From Rhizobium rhododendri (GTDB lineage: Bacteria; Pseudomonadota; Alphaproteobacteria; Rhizobiales; Rhizobiaceae): DNA of 64,000 bases. A model generated the notes under the pieces. That model did not search any database. It had not been told where the DNA came from and saw nothing but the letters and a program-made list of their open reading frames with translations. The position numbers and the translations under genes were made by a program. Below, one piece after another: positions 8,577-17,607 of the stretch. The stretch spans positions 1-64,000 of the forward strand of contig NZ_CP117270.1 of NCBI RefSeq assembly GCF_007000325.2. The letters are read 5' to 3'. Position 1 is the stretch's first letter. Each line of letters begins with the position of its first letter.

Positions 8577-8683
8577 GATGGAATCGAATCATGATTTGCC
8601 CCGCTCAGGGAATCCCCCAAGCCGAGAAACAGTTATCAACGCGTGCGGTTATGCACACTTTCTAGGCCCGGCGCCGAAACGCT

Positions 8684-8706
8684 GCCACCGAATCTGCCCC
8701 ACGTAC
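8684..8706 (-). repeat. Right terminal inverted repeat of the insertion sequence
   Basis: This is the reverse complement of the left end with one mismatch. It ends in ACGTAC, directly next to the right copy of the target duplication. Confidence 0.92.
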
Positions 8707-8714
8707 CCTCGCTT
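8707..8714. repeat. Target-site duplication, right copy
   Basis: CCTCGCTT is identical to 6440-6447 and abuts the right inverted repeat. Confidence 0.9.
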
Positions 8715-8840
8715 TGAGGTCGATGGCACCAGCTGTCGAGTTGGTCGATTCCCTTCTTTCCATCCACTACCTTCACGCGCCTTATTTGCCAGGAACCAAC
8801 TGAAGCTTGGAGACGTTTATCGGCTCGTGAAATTAAATTG

Positions 8841-9950
8841 ATGTGTGGAGTTACTGTGGAGCAGCGCGACGACTGGCACCTGACCGACAGACTCAACTAC
8901 GCGCATGGCAGGGGAGACCCCTTCGCCGCAGCAGTGCGCGCGACTAGAATGCCGATGGTCATCACCGACCCGTCTCAGCCCGACAACCCGATCGTCTTTT
9001 GCAACGAGGCGTTCCAGGCACTGACCGGCTACGCGCAGCACGAAGTGCTAGGTCGGAACTGCCGTTTCCTCCAGGGTCCTGAGACAGACCGTTCTGCGGT
9101 TTCAAAGATTCGTGCTGCAATCGCCGGCGGAGAAAGCGTCTCCGTCGAATTGCTTAATTATCGAAAAGATGGATCGACATTCTGGAACGCTCTGTATCTC
9201 AGCCCCGTGCGCAACGATCTCGGCGAAATCCAGTTTTTCTTTGCCTCGCAGCTCGATGTGACGAAGCACGTGGCTTTCAGCAGGACGGTCCTCGAACAGG
9301 CGGCTTTGGTAGAAAAGGAAGTCGAGCGACGGACTGCTGAACTCGAAGCGGCTCTCGAGGCAAAGACGGTGTTGCTTCACGAAGTAGATCACCGCGTCAA
9401 GAACAACCTGACGATGATTGGCTCATTGCTGAGGCTTCAGGCGCGGACGATCGGCGACCCGGTCATTACGTCGAAGCTGGAAGCGATGATGGAGCGGATC
9501 GATGCCCTGGCGACGGTGCACCGTACCCTGTACCAGTCCGGCGACGTGACAAAGTTCGACATCGGCGAATTCGCCACGAAACTGGCGGAGGATGTCATCG
9601 GGTCGAGCGGGAGAGGGGACATTGTGCTGAAATGCGATGTGGACCCCATTCTCGTGCCGGCCGGCAAGGCATCCTCCCTCGGCCTGGTTCTGAACGAGAT
9701 TCTCACCAACGCCATCAAGCACGGCCTTCGCGATGGCCGGGCAGGGACGATTGCGGTTACCGGCCGCTCCGAGGGAAGCAGGGCGACGATTACTGTCGAA
9801 GACGACGGCATCGGCATGCCGAGCGAACCGCCGACAGGTTTGGGTCGTACCCTTATTAACAGACTTGCCAGACAGACGGACGCGACGGTCGACTGGTCGA
9901 CGCTATCGGCCGGCACGCGCGTGACGCTGTCTCTGCAGAACGGGAATTAA
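8841..9950 (+). CDS. LOV-domain blue-light sensor histidine kinase
   Basis: The protein (369 residues from the ATG at 8841) has an N-terminal LOV domain and a HisKA_2-type kinase. The flavin motif GRNCRFLQG carries the photoactive Cys at 74; a helical linker follows (about 140-175), then the phosphoacceptor box [10 protein letters not shown] with His at 184, and an ATPase domain with N box [11 protein letters not shown] and G box DDGIGMP. Light should form a cysteinyl-flavin adduct and change kinase activity. A GTG at 8856, five bases after GGAG, is an alternative start giving 364 residues. The next gene, three bases on, is a single-domain response regulator and its probable partner. It sits just outside the insertion sequence. 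Confidence 0.93.
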   Translation: MCGVTVEQRDDWHLTDRLNYAHGRGDPFAAAVRATRMPMVITDPSQPDNPIVFCNEAFQALTGYAQHEVLGRNCRFLQGPETDRSAVSKIRAAIAGGESVSVELLNYRKDGSTFWNALYLSPVRNDLGEIQFFFASQLDVTKHVAFSRTVLEQAALVEKEVERRTAELEAALEAKTVLLHEVDHRVKNNLTMIGSLLRLQARTIGDPVITSKLEAMMERIDALATVHRTLYQSGDVTKFDIGEFATKLAEDVIGSSGRGDIVLKCDVDPILVPAGKASSLGLVLNEILTNAIKHGLRDGRAGTIAVTGRSEGSRATITVEDDGIGMPSEPPTGLGRTLINRLARQTDATVDWSTLSAGTRVTLSLQNGN

Positions 9951-9953
9951 TCG

Positions 9954-10400
9954 ATGGAACGCCCCAAGCCGCCCTTGAGTGTCCTGATCGTCGAAGACGA
10001 GGCCCTCCTTGCCATGGATGTGGGAATGATGGTCGAGGATGCTGGGCATACCGTCATAGGCGAGGCGGCATCGCTCTACGAGGTGGAGGAACTGGAGCCC
10101 CCTAAGGCCCCAGACATTGCCTTCGTCGACATGCAACTCGCCCGCAACACGACAGGGCTGGATGTGTGCGCGCATATCCAGAAGCGCTGGTCCCACACGA
10201 TCATCATTTTTGTGACGGCGAATCCCAACAAGATACCGGACGATTTCGCGGGAGCCCATGGTGTCATCCCGAAGCCATTCTCCCGTCACGGCTTTATGAA
10301 CGCTCTGTGGTATCTCCAGGAAAGCGTCTGCAGACCGCCGCCCAATGCCGCCCTTCCGGGCAGCTTCCTTGCGTCTCCCCACCTTGCTTCAACGTGGTGA
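9954..10400 (+). CDS. Single-domain response regulator
   Basis: The 148-residue protein is a lone receiver domain. Acidic residues at 14-16 (VEDE), the phosphoacceptor Asp at 59 (AFVDMQL), Thr 88 in FVTAN and Lys 107 in VIPKPF are all present. There is no output domain; the last 35 residues look disordered. It starts three bases after the LOV kinase and must be cotranscribed with it, so it most likely receives phosphate from that kinase and passes the light signal on by protein contact. Confidence 0.92.
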   Translation: MERPKPPLSVLIVEDEALLAMDVGMMVEDAGHTVIGEAASLYEVEELEPPKAPDIAFVDMQLARNTTGLDVCAHIQKRWSHTIIIFVTANPNKIPDDFAGAHGVIPKPFSRHGFMNALWYLQESVCRPPPNAALPGSFLASPHLASTW

Positions 10401-10509
10401 GAACAGAGCTGAGGTCTTGCACAACAACAACAGCGCTGCAGCAGTGCGTACCTACGGGACAAGCGCATATTGCCTTGCGTTGCGGAGAGAGCGCCGTTAG
10501 CTTGCGTTT

Positions 10510-11226
10510 ATGACATCACCAAGCACGGCAAACATGCTCAACCGCCTGATAAATCATCTGGACAGTCGAGATAGGGAATTGCTGGTTCCGCACCTGATAC
10601 CGGTCACGCTGCCGCGACTTCTGGTGATGGCCGAGCCGCATGTCCCGGCCGATTACAGCTATTTTCCGGAAACGGGCATCGGGTCGATCATAGGTATTTC
10701 GCCGGCTGGCAGCGAAGTCGAAGTTGCCATTTTCGGTCGCGAGGGCATGTCACCGCCGAACAGCCTGTTCGAAGACACCCAAGCGCCGTTCAAGGTGTTC
10801 ATGCAAGTGGAAGGCCACGGGCACAGCATCAAAAACGAAATCCTGTTTGACCTGTTGGCAGAGAGCCGCTCTCTCCGACGAACTCTCAGCCGCTATGCCC
10901 AGACGTTGTTCGTCCAGACAGCCTATACGTCGCTTTCCAATGCCACTCACTCTGTCGAGAAGCGGCTTTCGCGCTGGCTGCTGATGGTCCATGACAGGTC
11001 AGAGGGAGCTGCCTTGCCCCTGACGCACGACTTCCTGTCTTCCATGATGAACGTCAGACGCCAGAGCGTAACGGACTCGCTGCACGTGCTTGAAGGCGAG
11101 CATTTCATTTCGAACACGCGCGGCTTGGTCACAATCAGAGACCGGGATGGGCTGCAGGCTTTCGCGGGCGATGCGTATGGAGTTGCCGAAGCGGAATTCG
11201 AGCGGCTTATCGGAAGCATGAGATAG
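10510..11226 (+). CDS. Crp/Fnr-family transcriptional regulator
   Basis: The 238-residue protein has an N-terminal cyclic-nucleotide-binding-like beta barrel (about 15-125), a dimer helix and a C-terminal winged helix (about 150-220) with THDFLSSMMNVRRQSVTDSL as recognition region. There is no Cys cluster of Fnr type, and the cAMP-contacting residues of Crp are not evident, so the signal is unknown. It belongs to a type common in rhizobia next to two-component and stress genes. It is separated by 109 bases from the response regulator and points the same way. Confidence 0.88.
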   Translation: MTSPSTANMLNRLINHLDSRDRELLVPHLIPVTLPRLLVMAEPHVPADYSYFPETGIGSIIGISPAGSEVEVAIFGREGMSPPNSLFEDTQAPFKVFMQVEGHGHSIKNEILFDLLAESRSLRRTLSRYAQTLFVQTAYTSLSNATHSVEKRLSRWLLMVHDRSEGAALPLTHDFLSSMMNVRRQSVTDSLHVLEGEHFISNTRGLVTIRDRDGLQAFAGDAYGVAEAEFERLIGSMR

Positions 11227-11265
11227 CTATCCGGAACCAATTCGTCCGATACAGTTTTGTCCTGT

Positions 11266-11499
11266 ATGGCGAGATTTTACTTTCATATCCGGGAAGGCGA
11301 CATAGTGATCGAGGATCCGGATGGCTCCGAGCTACCGGATCTGCATGCAGCAGAACTGGAGGCTGCACTTTCAGCGCGTGCCCTTGTCGTCGAGCGCATT
11401 CTGGCCGGCAAATGCATTGGCGACAGAATTCTGGAAGTGGCGGACGGCACCGGCCGGGTCCTCGCAACCGTCAGTCTCCGGTCATCCGTCGGCATTTAG
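11266..11499 (+). CDS. Small DUF6894-type conserved protein
   Basis: This 77-residue protein of unknown function opens MARFYFHIREGD and has the short beta-rich pattern with an EDPDGSELPD segment (about 17-26) seen in a rhizobial family of small proteins. I start it at the ATG at 11266, the family's usual N-terminus, rather than an upstream TTG; no good ribosome site is visible. It follows the Crp-like gene by 39 bases and may be its target or operon partner. Confidence 0.75.
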   Translation: MARFYFHIREGDIVIEDPDGSELPDLHAAELEAALSARALVVERILAGKCIGDRILEVADGTGRVLATVSLRSSVGI

Positions 11500-11554
11500 A
11501 GCCTCCGAGCTAACGCCACGGCCCGCCGCGCATTCTCCTTACAAGCTACCAGCA

Positions 11555-11595
11555 CAAAAAAACGCCCCCCGAATCCGAAGGGCGTCTGTTTTTGT
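11555..11595. terminator. Bidirectional Rho-independent terminator
   Basis: ACGCCC (11562-11567) pairs with GGGCGT (11580-11585). Seven As precede the stem and a T-rich run follows, so it can stop transcription arriving from both flanking convergent genes. Confidence 0.85.
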
Positions 11596-11609
11596 TGCAC
11601 GCTTCTGGA

Positions 11610-12038
11610 TTAGTCGAGCAGTTCGGGTGGGACCTTGCCGCCATTCTCAGACAGTTTCTGCAGCAAAGCCTTGTGCAAGAAAGTATTCATCTTGGCGCTG
11701 TCGTGAACGTCTCCCTGGTAATGGAGTTCAGCTGCGAGCTCCTTGCGTTCTTCAAGGCTGGCGTCCATGCCGAGTGCCTTCATGAGGTCGACGATGGAGT
11801 GTTTCCAGTCGAGCCTCTGGCCGGACTTCTGAACAGCGGCATCGAGGATCGGGGCGACGTCAACGGACTGTGCGGGGATGGATGCCGATGGCGCGGATGG
11901 TGCCGGTGTGGCGGCGCCGGGGGCGGGATTTGAAACCGGGGTTGCCGCCGCGGTCGTGCTGGCAGTCGATGCCTGTGTTGTGCCTGCAGCCTGCGCCTGG
12001 CCGAAAATGGCGTTCTTGATGCGGTCGAAAATGCTCAT
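11610..12038 (-). CDS. DUF3597 domain protein
   Basis: The 142-residue protein starts MSIFDRIKNAIFG, has an Ala/Thr/Pro-rich linker (about 15-60) and a C-terminal helical DUF3597 domain ending ENGGKVPPELLD. Solved structures of this family are small helical bundles with no assigned function; many genomes encode it beside stress genes. The start is set by the GGAGGAT ribosome site six bases upstream. The low-complexity linker is normal for the family. Confidence 0.88.
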   Translation of the reverse strand: MSIFDRIKNAIFGQAQAAGTTQASTASTTAAATPVSNPAPGAATPAPSAPSASIPAQSVDVAPILDAAVQKSGQRLDWKHSIVDLMKALGMDASLEERKELAAELHYQGDVHDSAKMNTFLHKALLQKLSENGGKVPPELLD

Positions 12039-12348
12039 GGGATATCCTCCGTTGTTTGCTTGCACATCCACAACGCAAGAGGGTCCTCACCGTTCCGTGA
12101 TGAAGAGTGCCGGCCAGGAGATATGGTCATCGCAGATGGTGAAGCTCTGGTGTCGTGATTGGTAGATGATCAATGGAGATTGGGCACTCAACCACATCAA
12201 GGCGTCAAAAAAGTATCTTTAATAGATCTGCGCTGAGGTAGAGGCCCCGGCAAATGAGGGATATCGTTATGGCAAGCGTTGGATCTGCGAATTTGGAGGT
12301 TTGCAGATTTTGCCAGGAAACTGGAAGGCGTGAGTGGGAGGAGTAAAC
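12039..12348. promoter_or_regulatory. Divergent control region with inverted repeat upstream of the AraC gene
   Basis: This 310-base region carries the promoters for the DUF3597 gene (minus) and the AraC gene (plus). I see no gene in it. ATCTGCGAA at 12283-12291 and TTTGCAGAT at 12300-12308 form an inverted repeat with eight of nine pairs and an eight-base spacer, 40 bases before the AraC start, a plausible autoregulatory site. Confidence 0.45.
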
Positions 12349-13233
12349 ATGCAGCCGGATCTCGAACTGGTTCATATCCGCAAGGGCGAGTCCTTTGCCG
12401 CGTGGAAGCACGGATACCCGTTTCGCACGGTGCGCTGGCATTATCACCCCGAATATGAGATCCATCTGGTCGTTGCGACGTCCGGGCAATTTTATATCGG
12501 CGACCACATCGGTCGGTTCGAGCCCGGCCAGTTGATCATGACCGGCCCCAATCTTCCCCAGAACTGGATTTCCGAGATCGCACCGGGCGAGATCGTTCCG
12601 ACGCGCAATCTGGTCATCCAGTTTCCCGAAAAACTAATTCAGGATTGCATCGCCAGCTTGCCCGAGATGGAGGCGCTCGGACCGCTCCTGAAACGCAGTA
12701 GTCGCGGACTGCTGTTCGATCCGGCTGCTGGCGTGGAAGTGCAGCCGTTGATGGAGCAACTGATCGAAGCGCAGGGTATGAAGCGGCTGGCGCTATTCTG
12801 GGAGATCCTCGACATCCTCGCCCGTGCCCCCGAACCGGAAGTGCTTGCCAGCCTGAGCTATGAACTCGACCTCCCAAGCATCAACGACTGTGGCATAAAC
12901 CGCGCCATCGCCCATCTGCGGGACCACTTGACGGACGACATCGACGAGCGCGAACTGGCCGATCTCGTCGGACAGAGCCCCAGTTCTTTTTCGCGCGCTT
13001 TCAAACGCCACACCGGCACGACGCTGGTGCGCTACAAAAACCAGCTGCGCGTGGATCTCGCCTGCCTGATGCTGCTGACGCAGCCGGAGGTGAAGGTCGC
13101 CGAGGTCTGCTTCGAGATCGGCTTCTCGAACATATCCAATTTCAACCGGCATTTCCTGAAGCAGAAGGGAATGTCGCCATCGCAATTCCGCACGACGTTT
13201 GCTGCCAACGGAGAGCTGATGGCGGCGGAGTAA
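12349..13233 (+). CDS. AraC-family regulator of the pentitol operon
   Basis: The 294-residue protein has an N-terminal cupin-type ligand domain (WHYHPEYEIHLV near 27-38) and a C-terminal pair of helix-turn-helix motifs (about 190-285, ending CFEIGFSNISNFNRHFLKQKG and MSPSQFR). The start is fixed by GGGAGGAG upstream. It lies 104 bases before the sugar-binding protein of the ABC importer, same strand, and probably activates that operon in response to the imported polyol. The ligand is inferred from the downstream enzymes. Confidence 0.92.
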   Translation: MQPDLELVHIRKGESFAAWKHGYPFRTVRWHYHPEYEIHLVVATSGQFYIGDHIGRFEPGQLIMTGPNLPQNWISEIAPGEIVPTRNLVIQFPEKLIQDCIASLPEMEALGPLLKRSSRGLLFDPAAGVEVQPLMEQLIEAQGMKRLALFWEILDILARAPEPEVLASLSYELDLPSINDCGINRAIAHLRDHLTDDIDERELADLVGQSPSSFSRAFKRHTGTTLVRYKNQLRVDLACLMLLTQPEVKVAEVCFEIGFSNISNFNRHFLKQKGMSPSQFRTTFAANGELMAAE

Positions 13234-13337
13234 CAGCGAAAACCCGATACCCCGGAAGGGGTTTGCATTCGGAAGGCATGGTGCTTTCCGGAAAGGGCCA
13301 GGCTTTGCCTGTCGTCATCTAAGGGAGGAAGACCGAG

Positions 13338-14249
13338 ATGAAGAAGACTTTGATCGCGCTATCGATTGCGACCTTGGCAATGGCCACCGCGCCAGCCATG
13401 GCGCAGGAAGCCAAGCTCAAGATCGGCATGACGTTTCAGGAGTTGAACAACCCCTACTTCGTGTCGATGCAGGAGGCTCTCAAGGAAGCCGCGAAAAGCA
13501 TTGGCGCCGATGTTGTCGTCACCGATGCCAACCATGACGTCGCCAAGCAGATTTCCGATATCGAGGACATGCTGGAGCAGAAGATCGACATCCTGCTGAT
13601 CAACCCCACCGATTCCGCCGGCGTCGAATCCGCGGTTAAGATGGCCAAGGATGCGAACGTCATCGTCGTCGCCGTCGATGCCAATGCCAACGGCCCGGTC
13701 GACACCTTCGTCGGCTCGAAGAACAAGGACGCCGGCTACCAGTCTTGCCAGTTCTTGGCCAAGTCCCTGAATGGCACCGGAGAAGTTGCCATTCTCGACG
13801 GCATTGCCGTCGTGCCGATCCTGCAGCGCGTCGAAGGCTGCAAGCAGGCGCTCGCCGAATTCAGCGGCATCAAGCTGGTCGACACGCAGAACGGTCGCCA
13901 GGATCGCTCGGTTGCGCTCGGCGTCGTCGAGAACATGATCCAGTCGCATCCTAACCTAAAGGGCATCTTTTCGGTCAACGACGGTGGTGCGATGGGCGCG
14001 CTCTCGGCCATCCAGGGATCCAACAAGGACATCAAGCTGACCTCCGTCGACGGCGCTCCGGAAGCGGTCAAGGCGATTGCCGACGGCACGGCCTTCATCG
14101 AGACGACGGCGCAATTCCCGCGTGACCAGGTGCGTGTCGGTCTTGCCATGGCGCTCGCCCAGAAGTGGGGAGCCCGCGTCGTGCCGAAGGAAGTTCCGAT
14201 CGACGTGAAGCCTGTGACCAAGGAAAATGCTGCCGGCTTCAGCTGGTAA
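13338..14249 (+). CDS. Periplasmic sugar/polyol-binding protein of ABC importer (RbsB type)
   Basis: The 303-residue protein has a Sec signal peptide ending near AMA at 22 and a type I periplasmic-binding fold of the ribose-binding class ([25 protein letters not shown]; later [13 protein letters not shown]). It captures the substrate for the ATPase and permease encoded next. The following ribitol dehydrogenase and pentulose kinase point to ribitol or a related pentitol as ligand. A strong stem-loop follows the stop codon, which should raise the amount of this protein over the membrane parts. Confidence 0.92.
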   Translation: MKKTLIALSIATLAMATAPAMAQEAKLKIGMTFQELNNPYFVSMQEALKEAAKSIGADVVVTDANHDVAKQISDIEDMLEQKIDILLINPTDSAGVESAVKMAKDANVIVVAVDANANGPVDTFVGSKNKDAGYQSCQFLAKSLNGTGEVAILDGIAVVPILQRVEGCKQALAEFSGIKLVDTQNGRQDRSVALGVVENMIQSHPNLKGIFSVNDGGAMGALSAIQGSNKDIKLTSVDGAPEAVKAIADGTAFIETTAQFPRDQVRVGLAMALAQKWGARVVPKEVPIDVKPVTKENAAGFSW

Positions 14250-14257
14250 TAGTCGTC

Positions 14258-14289
14258 GGCGCGCCCCTGCCACCTCGCAGGAGCGCGCC
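14258..14289 (+). other. Stem-loop behind the binding-protein gene
   Basis: GGCGCGC plus CCTGC pair with GCAGG plus GCGCGCC around CACCTC, a twelve-pair stem with one mismatch. No T run follows, so it more likely protects the upstream mRNA than ends transcription. Confidence 0.65.
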
Positions 14290-14314
14290 ATCCATTCAAA
14301 CGCGGGAGCGAGCG

Positions 14315-15817
14315 ATGCTGGAATTGAAGGGTATCAAGAAGAGCTTCGGCAGGATTGCGGTCCTGCACGGGGTCGACCTGACCGTTCGCGCAGGTGAAAT
14401 CCATGCTCTCCTCGGCGAGAACGGTGCGGGTAAGTCGACACTGACAAAGGTGCTGTGCGGCATCCTGCAACCGAGCGAGGGGGAAATCTTCATCGATGGC
14501 GAGCGTCACCGCTTTGCCGATTACAACGAGGCGATCGACAACGGTATCGGCGTGGTGTTCCAGGAGTTCTCGCTGATCCCCTATCTCGATGCTGTCGATA
14601 ACATGTTTCTTGCCCGCGAGCTGCGTAGCGCCGTCGGCCTGTTGAAGCGCGGCGTCATGCGCAAGCGCGCGGCCGAAATCCTCGCTCAACTCGGCATCGA
14701 TATACCCCTCAATGTGCCGGTCCGTACTCTTTCCGTTGCCGAGCAGCAGTTCGTCGAGATCGCCAAAGCTCTGGCGCTGAATGCCCGGATACTGGTGCTG
14801 GACGAGCCGACAGCAACGCTGACGCCATCCGAGGTCGAGCATCTCTTCAGGGTAATGAGGGGTCTTCGGCAGCAGGGCGTCGCCATCGTTTTCATCTCGC
14901 ACCACCTCGAAGAGATTTTCGAGATCTGCGACCGCATCACGGTGCTCCGCGACGGGGAATATGTCACCTCCTGCGATGTCAGCGAGGTCGACCAGCATCG
15001 TCTCGTCGAATTGATGGTCGGCCGGCGAATTGAAAACAGCTTTCCGCCGAAACCTGTAATGACTACAAACCCTCCGGTCGTCCTCGACGTCAAGGCGGTA
15101 CAATTGGCGCGGGGAGGGCCGATATCCAGTTTCCAGCTGCGTTCAGGCGAAATTCTCGGTTTTGCCGGGCTGGTCGGCTCCGGTCGGACTGAAACGGCGC
15201 TGGCGATGATCGGTGCCCACCGCGCCACCCGCTGCGAGCTGTCGCTCGATGGCGTCGAGAGACGGTTTACCGATCCAGCGGAGGCGCTTGCAAGCGGCAT
15301 AGGGCTGCTGCCCGAAAGCAGAAAGGAACAGGGGCTGATCACCAGCTTCTCCATCCTCCATAACGTTTCGCTGAATAACTACGGCAAATATCTATTCGGG
15401 CATTTCTTCATCGATCGCCGTCGCGAGCTCGAGGATACCGTCTCCGCGATGGCGCAGGTGCAGGTCAAGGCGCAGGGGCCGATGGCGCGTGTCGATACGC
15501 TTTCCGGCGGCAATCAGCAGAAGGTGGTCATCGCCCGCTGGCTTAATCACAACATGAAGGTGCTCATCTTCGACGAGCCGACACGCGGCATCGATGTGGG
15601 CGCCAAGACAGAAATCTACCAGCTGATGCGCGAGTTCACCGCGCGCGGATATTCCATCATCATGATCTCCTCCGAACTGCCGGAAGTCATCGGCATGTCC
15701 GACAGGGTGTGTGTTTTTCGGTCAGGCGGCATCGTCGCGACAGTCGAAGGCTCAGCCATCAATGCCGAAGAGATCATGATCCACGCTACCACCGGGAGGA
15801 TAAAAGATGTCGCATGA
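14315..15817 (+). CDS. Sugar ABC importer ATPase, two nucleotide-binding domains (RbsA type)
   Basis: The 500-residue protein has two fused ATPase domains. The first has Walker A GENGAGKS (34-41), signature LSVAEQQ and Walker [11 protein letters not shown]; the second keeps [15 protein letters not shown] (near 396) and [12 protein letters not shown] while its Walker A is degenerate, as usual for RbsA/MglA proteins. It drives import with the adjacent permease. I start it at the ATG at 14315 ([12 protein letters not shown]); the frame upstream overlaps the binding-protein gene. Its end overlaps the permease start by 11 bases. Confidence 0.94.
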   Translation: MLELKGIKKSFGRIAVLHGVDLTVRAGEIHALLGENGAGKSTLTKVLCGILQPSEGEIFIDGERHRFADYNEAIDNGIGVVFQEFSLIPYLDAVDNMFLARELRSAVGLLKRGVMRKRAAEILAQLGIDIPLNVPVRTLSVAEQQFVEIAKALALNARILVLDEPTATLTPSEVEHLFRVMRGLRQQGVAIVFISHHLEEIFEICDRITVLRDGEYVTSCDVSEVDQHRLVELMVGRRIENSFPPKPVMTTNPPVVLDVKAVQLARGGPISSFQLRSGEILGFAGLVGSGRTETALAMIGAHRATRCELSLDGVERRFTDPAEALASGIGLLPESRKEQGLITSFSILHNVSLNNYGKYLFGHFFIDRRRELEDTVSAMAQVQVKAQGPMARVDTLSGGNQQKVVIARWLNHNMKVLIFDEPTRGIDVGAKTEIYQLMREFTARGYSIIMISSELPEVIGMSDRVCVFRSGGIVATVEGSAINAEEIMIHATTGRIKDVA

Positions 15818-16793
15818 TGGGATCGCTGAAAGCGATACTCGCGCCAAAGGCGCAGCAATTTCCGCATTCAGATCGCTCATTCACTCGCCTTTGGCACTGC
15901 CGCTCGCCGGGCTGGTCGTCGTGTCCATCCTGATGGGCTTTGCGTCCGACAGCTTTTTCTCGGTGTCGAATATCCTCAATGTATTCCGCCAGGTCTCCGT
16001 CGTGGCGATCCTCGCGGTCGGCATGACCTTTGTCATCCTCACCGGCGGCATCGACCTTTCCGTCGGCGCGGTCATGGCGCTGGCGGGAACGATGGCTGCG
16101 GGCCTTATGGTCCATTTCGGCCTGCCGGGCTGGGTGGGTCTGCTGGCCGGGATGGTTCTCGGCATAGGGCTTGGGATTTTCAACGGCCTGCTGGTCGCCT
16201 GGGGACGGATGCCGGCTATCATCGTCACCCTTGCTACGATGGGGATCGCCCGCGGTATCGGGCTCATCTACTCCGGCGGCTATCCGATCTCGGGCTTGCC
16301 GTCCTGGATTTCCTGGTTCGGCGTCGGCCGCGTCGGCATCGTCCCGGTGCCCGTCATCATCACGGTCGTCATCTATGCACTCGCCTGGGTGCTGCTCGAG
16401 CGCACGCCTTTCGGCCGCCATGTCTACGCCATCGGCGGCAATGAACTGGCAGCCAAGCTATCCGGCGTGAAGACCGCCAGGGTCAAGCTCGCTGTCTATG
16501 CCATTTCCGGCCTGACCGCCGGCCTGGCTGCGGTGATCCTCACCGGACGCCTGATGTCCGGCCAGCCAAATGCCGGCGTCGGCTTCGAGCTGGATGCCAT
16601 TGCAGCGGTCGTTCTCGGCGGTACCGCCATTGCAGGCGGTCGCGGGCTCATCATCGGGACCCTGATCGGCGCTGTGCTGCTGGGCATCCTCAGCAACGGC
16701 CTCAACCTGATGGGTATCAACCCCTATCTGCAGGATATCATCCGGGGCTTTATCATCCTGCTTGCCATCTACATCGCCCGCGAGTGGCGCTGA
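15807..16793 (+). CDS. Sugar ABC importer permease (RbsC type)
   Basis: The 328-residue inner-membrane protein has about eight to ten hydrophobic segments and the family signatures [16 protein letters not shown] (near 72-87) and [14 protein letters not shown] (near 267-280). It forms the channel for the substrate delivered by the binding protein. The start codon lies inside the end of the ATPase gene, showing translational coupling. Confidence 0.94.
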   Translation: MSHDGIAESDTRAKGAAISAFRSLIHSPLALPLAGLVVVSILMGFASDSFFSVSNILNVFRQVSVVAILAVGMTFVILTGGIDLSVGAVMALAGTMAAGLMVHFGLPGWVGLLAGMVLGIGLGIFNGLLVAWGRMPAIIVTLATMGIARGIGLIYSGGYPISGLPSWISWFGVGRVGIVPVPVIITVVIYALAWVLLERTPFGRHVYAIGGNELAAKLSGVKTARVKLAVYAISGLTAGLAAVILTGRLMSGQPNAGVGFELDAIAAVVLGGTAIAGGRGLIIGTLIGAVLLGILSNGLNLMGINPYLQDIIRGFIILLAIYIAREWR

Positions 16794-16836
16794 CCCGTAA
16801 CCATATTGATAATTCCGGACATAAAGGAGAGCACGA

Positions 16837-17568
16837 ATGTCTCAGTCACTTGAAGGAAAGATTGCCGTCATCACTGGAGCCGCTTCGGGTATTGGTCTTG
16901 CCACTACGGAAAAGTTGCTCGCCGCCGGCGCCACCGTGGTCATGGTGGACTGGAACGAGACCAGCCTCAAAGAGCTGACGGATCGTCTGGGCGAAAAGGC
17001 GATAGCGCAGGTAACGAACCTGCTCGATGCCGAGAGCTGCGCTGCGATGGTGCCTGAAATCCTGCAGAAGGTCGATCACATCGACATCCTCTATTGCAAC
17101 GCAGGCACCTATATCGGCGGCGAGCTGACGGAGACGACTGGCGAGGCGATCGACAAGATGCTGAACCTCAACGTCAACGCCGTGATAAAGAACGTCCATG
17201 ACGTTGCCCCGCACATGATCGAGCGCGGCACCGGCGACATCGTCGTCACCTGCTCGATTGCCGGCCACTATCCGACCTATTGGGAGCCGGTCTATGCCTC
17301 CTCGAAGTGGGCGATCACCTGCTTCGTCCAGACCATGCGTCGCCAGATGATTCCGCATGGCATTCGCGTTGCCCAGGTATCGCCCGGTCCCGTCGTCTCG
17401 GCGTTGCTGGCCGACTGGCCGGAGGAGAACCTCCGCAAGGCTAAGGAATCCGGAAGCCTGATGGACCCGAGCGAAGTTGCCGATGCTGTCGAATACATTC
17501 TTACCCGCAAGCGCACGGTGACGATCCGCGACATGATCGTCCTTCCGACGAATTTCGACCGGGTGTAA
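16837..17568 (+). CDS. rbtD: Ribitol 2-dehydrogenase (short-chain dehydrogenase)
   Basis: The 243-residue enzyme should oxidise ribitol to D-ribulose with NAD in the cytoplasm. It has the cofactor motif TGAASGIG (13-20), NAG (88-90) and the catalytic Ser 140, Tyr 153 and Lys 157. Family-specific stretches known from Klebsiella ribitol dehydrogenase are visible: YIGG after NAG, WEPVYASSKWA, PGPVVSALLADWP and the C-terminal TVTIRDMIVLP. That makes the assignment tighter than generic short-chain dehydrogenase. It follows the permease by 43 bases and precedes the pentulose kinase. Confidence 0.88.
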   Translation: MSQSLEGKIAVITGAASGIGLATTEKLLAAGATVVMVDWNETSLKELTDRLGEKAIAQVTNLLDAESCAAMVPEILQKVDHIDILYCNAGTYIGGELTETTGEAIDKMLNLNVNAVIKNVHDVAPHMIERGTGDIVVTCSIAGHYPTYWEPVYASSKWAITCFVQTMRRQMIPHGIRVAQVSPGPVVSALLADWPEENLRKAKESGSLMDPSEVADAVEYILTRKRTVTIRDMIVLPTNFDRV

Positions 17569-17607
17569 GACGGCTGAAGGCGAGTTCGCAGAGCGTGGAG
17601 GAATGAT

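Larger units (their letters stand above)
6448..8706. mobile_element. Complete IS66-family insertion sequence (2,259 bp)
   Basis: The element has 23-base terminal inverted repeats (6448-6470 and 8684-8706, 22 of 23 identical) beginning GTACGTGGGGCAGATT, and is flanked by identical 8-base duplications CCTCGCTT. It carries one long IS66-type transposase on the minus strand and one small gene on the plus strand, meeting tail to tail. There are no separate tnpA and tnpB genes of the canonical IS66 layout, so it resembles the single-transposase ISBst12-like branch. Intact ends, exact duplication and full-length genes suggest a recent insertion that may still be active. Confidence 0.92.
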
